From Galbula dea (Eukaryota; Chordata; Aves; Piciformes; Galbulidae), in NCBI GenBank assembly GCA_013399015.1, contig VWZX01008936.1:3118327-3182326 (forward strand): a DNA stretch of 64,000 bases. The letters are read 5' to 3'. The position numbers were made by a program, and so were the translations under genes. The notes under the pieces are model-generated. The model had not been told where the DNA came from, ran no database searches, and was given only the letters and a program-made list of their open reading frames with translations. Positions 51,101-63,100 of this stretch are shown here, one piece after another. Each line of letters starts with the position of its first letter. The stretch's first letter is position 1.

Positions 51101-54100
51101 TGAAGTCAGCCTAAAAAGTTTGATGTGCTGGAGAGTGACTTGTGAGGACATACTCTGTAATTTTCAGAGCATACTCTGATTTTATTTTAGAAGTAGAGTT
51201 AAAAGAAAATAGTGTTAATTATGCAAAAGGAAGATAAGCTGGTAGATAGCAGCTGAAGGGAAATAGTCATGCCACATGCTGCTTTACTGCTTTGAACAGT
51301 AACGGCAGAAGGATCACAGGAAAGCTGCAACCCTTATCAATGCCAGCATGTTTAAAGGGGTTGACTGTCTATCAGGAAATGTGTTCACAATAGAGCCTTA
51401 TTGTCAGGATTGATTTGTGGACAAATACTGTTTCATGTACTGCCAGACTTTTTAAAAAAGAAAGTAGAATGTGTATGTGTGTTCTTGTCATGTATTTGCT
51501 ATTTCTGCAAAGAGGGACCAAAGGTTGTGGAACAGTCTTTGAATGTAACTTACTTATTCCATAGCCTTTAGAAATTTAAGCAGTTAGTTTCTGAAGTGTG
51601 AATCACTGCTGTTGAATCTTAACTGTGTCTTATTTTGGCAACAAGTACTGAAACACTAAACTGTTGTTCTTATATGTAGGTTGTTACTTTTTGGGGGGGG
51701 GGGGAAGTCAAGAGTTCTTACTTCAATGTTAGCGATTTGTCTTTATCAAATTGTCCTTTGTTAACAGAGATCTGAAATCTTAAGAGTAACAGTATGTGAC
51801 TTCTATTCTTTAAATGATGCTTTTATAGATACCACATAGTCTGATAATAAAAAAGAGGTTACCTCTTTCTCTGTATCTTACTGTCTCCTGTTTCTCTGTT
51901 GTAGTGCGGTTGGCACTTTTGCTCGAGCATTGGACTGCAGTAGTTCTGTCAGGCAACCTAGTTTACACATGAGCGCAGCTGCTGCTTCCCGAGACATCAC
52001 ACTGGTAGGTGGTTTCCTAAAAACACTACAACTGTCTTTATATCTGTGAAATATTCAACAGTATTTATTACTCCAGAGTCCCCATCCTTCTGATACTTGT
52101 TTTCTTTTAGATACCTGTGTGCAGGGTGCATGTGTGAATGGTAGATAGTCCTGTGTGGTTTTTGTAAGCTTATTGGTGCTGCCCTTGTCACATACAGAAT
52201 ACTTGGCTAGGTGGGTGACTGGTCTCATTCAGTAAGGCAGTTCTTATATTCCTGATAAAATACAATTGTAAGTATGATGAGAAAAATACTTAATTTCTTA
52301 CATTTCAGTGTACTCAGTAGCTGTTAAATAGCAATCTGATTTAGTCTAGACTACAGTAGTGTTGTAAAGGCAGTGGCAAAATGTGATGCTGTCAGTAATA
52401 CTCAAAATGAGTCTTCTGTTTCACACTTGCTGATATGACCTTTCCAACACAACTCTGTTTACACTAAATGCTTTATTTTTTCCATCCAGATAGTTCTTTA
52501 GTTCAACTCTTTATTAAGATTTCACTGGATTAAGAATTTCTAATAAATCCCACAGGTTGTGCATCCTTCTTACTGTGTTCAGTGATTAATAGTATAGATT
52601 CATCCTTAAAGCAGTTTCTTCTTGTTTGAAAGCACATGTGCAGTGCTACTCATAAAGGGATATGTTTAGTATTTGAGTGCCATATAAATGTTTCTCCACT
52701 GCAAATGATCCATTAAGTTTCATTACATTTAATGAAAGGCATATCTTATAATGAGGCACTGGAGAAGCCACCCCAGGTTTAATTATTGTGTCTATCTGTT
52801 CTCATTTTCCTATCTCTCAGCTTTTTAAAACCCTTCTCTTTCGCTCTTTGGCAATGTACTTCCTTCTAAGTTAAGAAAAGACATATTTATCGTTATAGTA
52901 GTTACTCTTTCAGACATTCCCATGCTAATTGGGAGCATATTTTAAGCAGGAGTTAAAGTTAGAACAGACATTTGCAGAACTTTTGGTGTATCTCATTTAT
53001 GCTTTGGAAAGTGATGTAGGTGCCTGTAACACTAAGAAAATTATACTGTCTGTATTCTTACTGCAAGGCAGATAACACTACTTCAGGTGCAAGGGTTAAT
53101 GGGATTTCTGTACACTACATCTGTGGCTTTCCAGTATTCCTCATTAGTTGTTTCAATTAGAGATGACTGTAAACAGACTGATTAAAAATATATATATAAT
53201 GAATGCTTAGGTTATAAACATCATTAAATTCAGGGTTGGACGTACAGATTAGAGAGGTCTTGCAGCTTAACAGCAGGTGAGAGGCTACTTTCAGGCTTCC
53301 TTATTTTGAAAACATGGGGAAGGTAATGAGACAAGGCAGGAAACTACTAGTGCTTTTAGAAAACCCTACTGAAAGACATGCACCAATGTATTTACCTTCT
53401 TAGATGATGGTAAATGTTAGTTTCTTACAGTGATAAAGAGTTGTGAGACAAGCAGTCAACTGAAATGTGCAGTTTTGGCCTTCTCAGAGGCAGTGTTTTA
53501 TTTTACAATGAAAATTGATGTCAGAGAAAAGAAAAAAACTGGGAAGACTTCTTGTTTCAAATTCCTAAATATTGCATAGTGCATACACTGACAATGAGAG
53601 CCATTAAAGCAGAGCAGGTAACTGGAATTGTTTGCTGCTTGTAATGGACTCGTTTGGAAGAGCCCTGCTACTTTACTGTAAGAGCATAAATATGCTTTTG
53701 GGTGTCTCTTCAAAAGTATTAACAGATTTTTTTTTCTGTGCATGTTGAGTGACATATTTTTAGTGATTTTTATTGGATTTCCATGTATGTGGTTTCTAAG
53801 ATCATACATCACAGGATGGTTTGGGTTGGAAAGAACCTTAAAGATTGTATAGTTCCAAGCCCCCTGCCATGGGCAGGGAAACTTTTCACTAGACTGGGTT
53901 GCTCAGGGCCTCATCCAACCTGGTTTTGAACACTGCCAGGGATGGGGCATTCACAGCTTCCCTGGGCAACCTGTTCCAGTCTCTCACCACCCTTGCTGTA
54001 AAGAATTTCTTCCTACTCTCTGATCTAAATCTAGCCTCTTTCAGTTTAAGCCATTACCCCTTGTCTTACCACTACACTTTCTGATAAAGATTTCCTCCAC

Positions 54101-57100
54101 ATTTTTCCTGTAGGCCCACATCAAGTACTGGAAGTCTGCTATAATGTCTCCCTGTAACTTTCTCTTCTCCAAGGTGAACAAGCCCAACTCTGTCAGCCTG
54201 ACATGTTAAGATAAACATGCTTAAAATATTGTTGAATTGTAGAATCCATACTCTTTCCAGTTTGAGTGCTTTGTTGGAGGCAGTTCAGTCTAGCTGATTT
54301 AACGGACTACTGAAATTGCAGCTGGTTTGGGAACTGTGTTACAGCTTGTTTGCAACTGCCCTGTCATTCCCTTTCTTCACAGCTCCATACAGACCTTCCT
54401 TAGATTTTGGTGGATAGTTTCTTCCTTTACCTGCTTAAATTTGGACTTGAAGTTCCCTCTGTATGGCTAATACCTTTCCTCTGATGGGACATCTTGTCTG
54501 TGCTGCACAGCATGCTCTGGACCGGAGTCCTTAGGGCAGAGTGGTTCTTCCTCTGTGCTTTAAGCTTCTATTTGGGAGAGACCTCTTCCTTAGGTAGCTA
54601 CTAGTGGTTTCTTGCAGTCCTTTCACCGTTGGCTAAAGCAGATGAAAACAAGAATACTCCAGGACCTTTTGTCTTGTGCTCTAGTAATGTATTCAGGCTG
54701 CTCTTGATTTTGCTAGCGGTTTCCTCACTGCAGTATGGGAGTTTGATTGCAGGTGAGGGCTGACAACTCTGCAGATATCACGGGAACTTGTTAGTGATCT
54801 TCTGTCACAAAACATCCTCAGTGAAGGCAGTGTGTGTTCAGAGTTCTCTTGTTTAGTAATAGCAAATAAAGCTTTATGGAATCACATGTTTCTTATAGAT
54901 GGAAAAATGAACATAAAGCAAGAGAAAGATCCTGATTATTCACTTCTATTGTTAGTTTAAAAGAAAGTTGGTATTAGTGAATAAAAGTGGATTTAGCAGC
55001 TGCTTGGAAAATGCCAGGTGTGTGCACCTTCTCCACAAGGGCTGCAATTTAAAGAAAGATATAAGCCTTGGTAACACTTACACTGTAAGGGTTCAGTCTT
55101 TAGGCCTGGTCTACTCATTGCCTGAACAGTAACCAGTAAACCAGTGGTTTCATTTTCCAGTCTCTAATCTGAAGATTATGGAGTTTAGACATTGTTACAG
55201 AATTCTTCATTGTAACAATGGCTTTTCCTCAAGATGGGTGAATTTGCCTTGACCCATAAGTAAAATGAGATATTGTAGGGTAATAGTGACATTGCTGCTG
55301 ACTGATGAAACAGTTCAAGAATCTTATGCTTGGTAACTTTCAAAGAGCTATTTTGACATCTGGAGAAAGACTTTAGCCACTCCTGGGCAGTGTCACGAGG
55401 TAAGGGGAATTATTTGCAGTACATTTGTATGCAGAAGCTCAACTGGAATGGTTTTGTAAGCACTATACTGACACATAATGCAACAGTCTTTCTTCCTTGA
55501 AAAGGTTTTGGATGCCCCCTCATAAGATGAGTTTAGGGCTGCATGAGAGATTGCATGCAGCAGTTACAGCTCATTGCTGTAAAGGGACAGATAGGCAGGA
55601 GCCTGATGCTGCACAGTAACATTACTGGGCTCTTTGCCTCTAATACCTCTTTCAGTACAACTTAAGATTGTGGTGATTGGGTCTTTTGGGATGCTGAGTC
55701 AGAAGGTCTTCTTGCAGGCTGCTCATTTTCCCTGTGGGTGGATTTGTGATGTAGTTGCTTACATTTTATGTTACCCATCATTAGTTAGGGATTGGAGTGT
55801 TCAGTGTTACTTGTAAAGTGAAGAACACTATAACTTGTTACTTTTCTGTTTTACTCTTTCATAATAGCAAGTGAGTTAACCAAGGAAACCTCATTTACCC
55901 ATCTCTGACAACAGAGTTTAGCAAGGGACAAAAGTCTTGCTTGTTTTTCAGTAGAATGATAATGAAAACAATAAATGGCTTCCTTCCCCAGTAATGAGGT
56001 TATTGAGCACATAGATGTCTAGGTAGCTGTTTAGCTACTATTTAGAACTCACTTAATTGAAAATGGCCCCTCAGTCAATATATGCCACTGCCTCTGGTGG
56101 GTTGCTTGGAACCAATTTCTGCCAAACTAAAGATTCTCTAGAAATGTTTGCTAGTAATTTGCAGGAGCTAATAAACTAATGTCATTTCTAATAAACATTT
56201 TATTAATGCATTTCCTTTCCCAAATTAAGTAAGAAATAATTTATTTTCCTCATGTTCCACAGCAGAAAACCTGTGATATCAAGATAGATTCTAAATTTAG
56301 CATTAGTTGAGTTTTGTGTGGCTTATAGAAACTGATAAACAGAATTTGCATTAACTGAAGTGGACTACTGTCTATTTAAACACATTTTTTATCCTCTCCT
56401 TCTCTTTGCTAGTTTCATGCAATGGATACACTGCATAAACACAACTATGATTTGAGCAGTGCCATCAGTGTTCTAGTGCCACTTGGAGGGCCTGTTTTGT
56501 GTAGAGATGAAATGGAAGAGTGGTCAGCATCAGAAGCTAGTTTATTTGAAGAAGCATTAGAAAAGTATGGCAAGGACTTCAATGACATCCGACAAGACTT
56601 TGTAAGTACAAAAGCAGCACACTTTTCTATGCCTGTGTTTTTCACACAAGTGAGCATAACTGCTTTCTGTAGGCTTGAAAGATGAGCTAGAGGAGAAATC
56701 TTTGTAGCTGATATATTTAATTAACATGCATATACATTGTGCCTGACTGAAAGTCAATATGCTTTCTTGTTTGGTGTCATTCTTTGCAAAGATGTTGATA
56801 GAAGATGATCTGTTTAATGGTTTAATACTACGTAGGATGTCTCATGCTGATGTGTTTCAATAAGGATTTTTGCAAGGATTTTATAAGCATCTGAAAAAGT
56901 TCTAGGAAGTTTTCAGGATTTTTCACAATTTCTGGTACATTTTATTAGCAGCTACATGGCTGACTCCTCTGGAGTTTTTTTGAAAGCTGGGATTTCTTTC
57001 TGTGGTTAGCAGAGAGAAATGTATATTCAGATAGCTTGTAAAATGTGCTACAGGGAGCTATTTTGATATATTGGGTATTTTGGCACTTCTGAAAAATAAA

Positions 57101-60100
57101 GAAAATATTTTCCATTGTGTTCTAATTGCACTGCTTTTGGTACTGGAGTTATCAGACTATGGGGCAGCAAATTTTTAATTCGCTGGATTTTAGTACAGAG
57201 TAATGAGATGAAATTGATCATGACACATTGCTGGAATTGCTAATAATTTGTCTGTAAGCTTCTTTGCATGTTTCTTGGAAAGCCTCTTTTCTTTAAAGAA
57301 AAAGATGTCCTCTGTTGTACTAAATAAGTTGGGCTTCATGAAAAGGTTAGGATTTAAGCTAAAGGTTTTAAGCTAAACATTATTTAAGACTGAAGTCAAT
57401 AGAAATATTTTCACGGCAATCTCATTCTGCCTGATTGTGAGAGCTCAGATGTTTTTCGTTTCAGAAGTTAATAATCTTTGTGAGAAGACAATGGTATGTA
57501 TGGTAAATGGAGAAGTCCTTCCAAGGTAGTGTGGGACAGTAGGAGTCGTCTTAGTGCTGAGCTAAGCTGTCTCTCTCCTTCACTTGCACAGTTCTGAAAT
57601 GAAACAGCTAATTGAGTGATGGTGGGAAGAGAAGGCTATTGTTTTTCCTGAAGAACTGACATTTTACCAGGTGTATTATATCTGCATGCTTAGTTTTGAG
57701 ATTCCTAAGGGAGAAAATGTTCAGTGCATTCATCACATAAGGTTGAAAATTGCATCCTGGATGAAATAGCTCTGTTAAGAAAATATGATTGAAAAAGTGT
57801 TTATTGATAGAGTTTTAGAACTGAAATCTTAATGTAAACTACAATTCCTTATTCTTTCTTATACAGAGAAATGATCCTCAGCTGTAATAATACAGGAGTT
57901 CAGTGGCTATGTCTTCTAACTAAATGTTTCCTAATATACAGTATTTGTCTTTTCAATATGCCTAAAGTGTATAATACAGATTTCATTGGCTGCTTACAAG
58001 TTGAGTCCTAGCACAATTTATGGCCAAGTATATCTAAGCCTTGTCTGTGGTATTTATGTAGTGTTTTTATTTTCTGTATGATTTCTGTGTTATGTAACAT
58101 GTAATTCAGTTGCTATGCATATATTAAAATGAGACAGTGGAGTAATGTGCTGCAGGAATTGTTTATGGTGCCTGAGATTAAACTCAAACCTAAACAGGCA
58201 CTCAGTGGTGCCATAGTACAGGCAAAATTGTCAAGTTACATGGCAGAAAGTGGTTGGTAGCAGCCTCCTGAAGCAGAAGGGTTGTTTGGTACCTGCTTGC
58301 ATCATTTATATGCCAGGGGAGTTTCCTTTTCTGAATTGGATTAACAAGGCACAGCAGCTGCAGTTGCAGCTTTTAAATAATAGTTCTCTAAAGGGCAGGT
58401 TCATTTACTTTTCCAGAAGTTAGTAAGAACTGGCACTGTTTGACATTGTGTACAGCTCAAGCATTAAGTTATAAACATTAAATATTAGCAAGCAAAACAA
58501 TTATGATAAATTAAATGGTGTAGTTCATGCTTATTTTCAATAGACAAGAGGTGCTCATTTTTGTTATCAAGTTATCAGTCTAGCCTTTAAATAATCATTT
58601 TCATCAGCTGATGACTCAGGAATCGTTACAGGAGCTCTTTGTTGAGGTTCTGCTGTCTTTAAGAACCTGTGTGAATCCTAATAAACCCAAACTTTCAAAG
58701 TTAGTTGAATTTATTTGATGTACTTACTCGAGTTACTTCACATCACAGGGTAGTAGACCAGAAGACTAAATATTTTGTGTTACCCAAGTATAACTCTTTT
58801 TCTAAGGGTAAGAGCCAGCTGTTAGCTTGGTAATTCTTAGCTTTTCATGATCAACTGTTTCCACAAATCTGTAACTTATTACATCTCAACTATGGCAGGA
58901 AAGGCCTTGGGAATCAGACTCTGAACTTTATAAAAACAGGAGCAACAGTTTCCCAGCTTCAGAAAACTGTGGAAACATGCCTTAAAGTTCACATGTTAAT
59001 TTTAAGATACTTTACAATTCTCAGTGTCCTGCTCATCTGATTTGAGTGGTCCATTGTTACCCTGAAGAAGCTGAAGACTTCCTCTCCCTGTTTCCATCCT
59101 AGTGACACCTTTTTGCTAACTGTCTCCTGCAAAAATGTCACACAGATAGTAATTTTTACTTAGTGTTTAATAATGAGACTACATTGTTCTATGGCTGTTC
59201 ACAGCTTCTCTGGCAGTTCAGGTCAGCCTCTGGGAAAGTCACATGTCTCTGCAGTATTTTGTCATTTAAGTGTGTAAACAGAATACAGGATGTTCATACT
59301 CAGTCTATCAAGCAGGTTTTCTGAGTTGTGAGTTAAAGTGTAAAAGGATTGTGGTTGTCCAGTCCAAGCACCTTAATTATCTTTTCTTTAGCTGTAAAAG
59401 CCTTCTAAGTGAATGAACATACTGATGTCACAGTCATGGTTAAAACAGATTAAAATATTTTGTAGAGAAGTGGCAAACATTCTGTAGCATGAATGTGTTA
59501 CTAGTGTCCAGGAAGAAAAGTAAATGTGGAGATGCTAAAATGAGCTCACTGACAGTGGTGGATAGTTGTATGACAGTGCTTCATCTGGATGCCAGGAAGA
59601 AGATGGACTTAGAGACTGAGAAGCGGCTGAACTGTCAGCTCACATCAAACATATGTTCCTGTCACTGGCCTTTTCTTGGGCAGATTTCTCTTGAGGCATA
59701 AGTTAACCTGGGAAAACAAAAGGATTTTAGTAAAAAGAATTGTGTTGCTGTTTATTGGAACATCAGCTTATGCACTTGTTACACTGCTAGTTTTTAATTA
59801 AAAGCAAATGGACAGGGATTTACATGCTGTGGTACACTCTCTGAGAAAGAAAGTCACAGTTGACTCTGGACCTTCAAAGACAGAGGTGTGGGAGGCAGAC
59901 TCAGTGCCTCTAAGTGTCTTCAAGCAAACAGTGTGAGCTGGCTGTGAGCTCCTACATGCAGGGAGAAGCAGATTGATAAGCAGTCCCTCTCTTGTTTATT
60001 TAGGTTATAGGTTCCTAAACCATTAATTAAGAGATAATAAGGCACTTAGGCACATGGTGTGACTGTGGAGTTGTCCTGTGCCTAAACATGAGTTGGACTA

Positions 60101-63100
60101 GATGATCCTAATGGGTCCCTTCCAACTCTAGAGATTCTGTGATTCTGTGAATTTTCTCCCCTAAACTGTAGGCTAATACATTTTTATTTTACCAATGAAC
60201 ATGTGCACCCAAAATAATCATCGATTGCCCTGAATTTTCAGAGATTTTTGTGAAATGCTCATTGTCAGCATCACTCTTGTTGCTCAAAGTAGCATTTGTC
60301 CCTAGCATCCTTTTGTTTCTTGTTTAATGGTCAAGAATATGTGGAGAGTTACGCAAAAATAGTGAAGTTGTATCAGTGATTGAGTTGTTGTGAGACTTGA
60401 AAACCTGTGAAAAAAGTACAGTAACCATTCTGTGTTTTTAAGAATAAAATTATCATATGACTCAAACACAGTCTTAAGATTATTTTAGTCCTGGTGTTGT
60501 TCTCCATCTGAAACGCTTCATAGAGATGCTACCTTCTGATGGAAATATGGATTCTGTTTTTATCATTTTCTTTCACCATATGGCTTAAGCAGAATAAATG
60601 ACATTAGGATCTGCATGTGTAATATTGTTGTAATTCTGCATCCTTGTTAACTATAAGGAAGAGTTATTATTAGTAGTAATATTTATTCATTTGATTATTA
60701 GTTTTAATGTCATATTTAATACATTCACATTTTAGTCTTCCTATATCAACTATACTTGATTTTTAAAGTGTGTTTGATAAAATGTGGGCATTGCAATTTC
60801 CTGGAACCATTTTAATGTGTAACCAATGTTTTTCAGCTCCCTTGGAAGTCGCTGACTAGCATCATTGAATACTATTACATGTGGAAAACCACGGACAGAT
60901 ATGTGCAGCAGGTAATTTAATGAGGATTTCAGCAGGAACTCGTCTGCCACGTTCTTAAAAAATCTGAACTTGTTGAAGTGTAAAAATCTGTTTGTGTCCT
61001 TAAAAGGAAATATGATGGGAGGCCTATGGTAATAGTTTTAAGCTACAAAACCAGTGGTTTTGTGTTGTTCGCAGGGTGCATTGTCAAATCCTCTGGTGCT
61101 TACTGTACATCACATAGCTGTAAAGAGCCTTTTAAGCCATTTGTATTGTATGCTGGTTTCTAGCAGTGTGATTCCCTGTTCTTATTGCAGTATGGGATAG
61201 GAAGGAAATGGGCTGCAGATCAAATGCTTTAGGCTATGAAGCCATGCATGGAGCTGTGTATGGGAAAAGGAAAAATATGTTATATTAAAGTGGCTGCTAA
61301 TGTTGTGAACCTTTTATTGGTACTCCATGATACAACATTACTTTGGCATTGGCAGGATTTAAAAGCAAAACTGAGAATATTCTGCACGCAGTGGATATGT
61401 TCATCCTGCTGATTGCACGTTAAATTGTTTGGGTTGCTCTGGAGCAGAAAGATGGTAAGATTATATTGGGCATTGGCACTGGAGTATTTTGAGCAGGTTT
61501 AGGCAAAATTTCAGTGTTGGTGCCTTCTATATATTGCACCTTTTAAATATGTACTCCTTGGGTTAGATATGTAAAATATTTACAATACTCCATTTTAATT
61601 TATGATTTAACATTGAAGTTTGCAGCTCCTTTACTTGCATAATTAGTAGCAATACTATGTACAGCACATGGAAAATAATGAAAATAATTTTATGCTGTAG
61701 TGCTTACAGTTGTATTAGATGGGTCTTTGGAATTGCTCCAGATTTTCATACAGTATGTCAGAAGGATGGTTGCATCAGGTGGTTTATTTGAAAGCATTTC
61801 TACATTATTTTGTAGGATATGGAAAGTGAGGGAAGAGCTGTTTATCACATAGTAGAGTCTTGCAATATCACTAGGACTTTCTAGTTCTATGGATATTATG
61901 AGTGGAAAAATAATGCACTGTGTATAAAAGCGTGGGTTTTATGGATTTGCTGTCATTTATTTCACTTCTAACAGGCTTTTTTTGCATTTTTAATTTTCAT
62001 CTTGGACAGGTATTGCCAGCAGAGTTTTGCTGTGCTGTTTGTCACCTCTTAAGGGGTGGGCAATGGATTATCCTGGAAGAATCAGATAGAAAGATTTTAT
62101 CGATACCAAAAGCCATGGAGTAAGGATGTGTTGAAGTGCAAATAACTTTTGTCAACAGTCTTAGGTTACTCAGACACTGATAAAATTTTCTGTGGAATTT
62201 TTCTGAAATACTTGCTCTGGAGTGGTTGGCAAAGGGTTTGAGACTCCCTTTCTAGAGTTTGCTGGGGTTTCATCGGTTGTGTTGCTATAGTAACAGCAGT
62301 GTGTGACAGTGTGTTGAGTTTGCCTATCCTTCCGTAGGGTTAGGTTTTTAGCCTCGCATACAAGGGAAACACGTAGGAATTATGGTTTTCTGCAACTTGA
62401 ATGCCCTTAAAAAAGCCAATATTTTACTTGTAACTAAGTAAACTTAAAACATCTGAACTCAGAACATGGCAATACACCATGTACTGAATGCTCTAGGCAT
62501 GTACTTTCAGGGTAATGCATATGATCATCAGTAATAAAAACTGTATGCCAGATACCTCCATTTTATCCTAGTTAACATTTCTGTAGGTCCTCCCTAACAA
62601 GAGTTCAGAACTTCATCCTGTCCTTGTTAAGTATGTTCTGGAAAAGTAAAAATAATGCAGTTTGGTAAAAATGAAATCTGTTGCTTTTTTTCCCCTCCAG
62701 AACAGGCTGTGATAATTTCAAGGAGAAAATACCTTCAGTAAGAAAGCGTAATTCCAGAGGCATTCTTCCCTAAATATCATACTTGAGGGGTAGGACAGCT
62801 TGGGGGAATGGGAAGACAAAAAGGTCAATGGACATACTTGAATCTTATGCCTAAAATAAAATGTCTGAATTGTAGATTGGTATGATTTAATATGAAAATT
62901 TGCTCTTTTTTTCTTTGTGTGAATTGGCTGTGTTGTGTCAGGTGTAAGAATGGTTTCCTTGGCATAATTACTACTAAATGTTAATTCTTGCTTGGTAGCT
63001 AAAGGTGGTGATTTAATGCAGTGAAGCTACTGCTGCCACCTTGCCTTCAGAGCACGTTCCCTTTGAGTCAAGGTGTGGGGAAATAGATATGTTAAAGTTC

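Noticed and set aside
56602..56685. Alternative carboxyl end of MTA3 by reading through the exon 9 donor
   Set aside because: The donor GTAAGT is strong, and the true continuation (exon 10) is found in phase. Read-through would only add about 27 unconserved residues.
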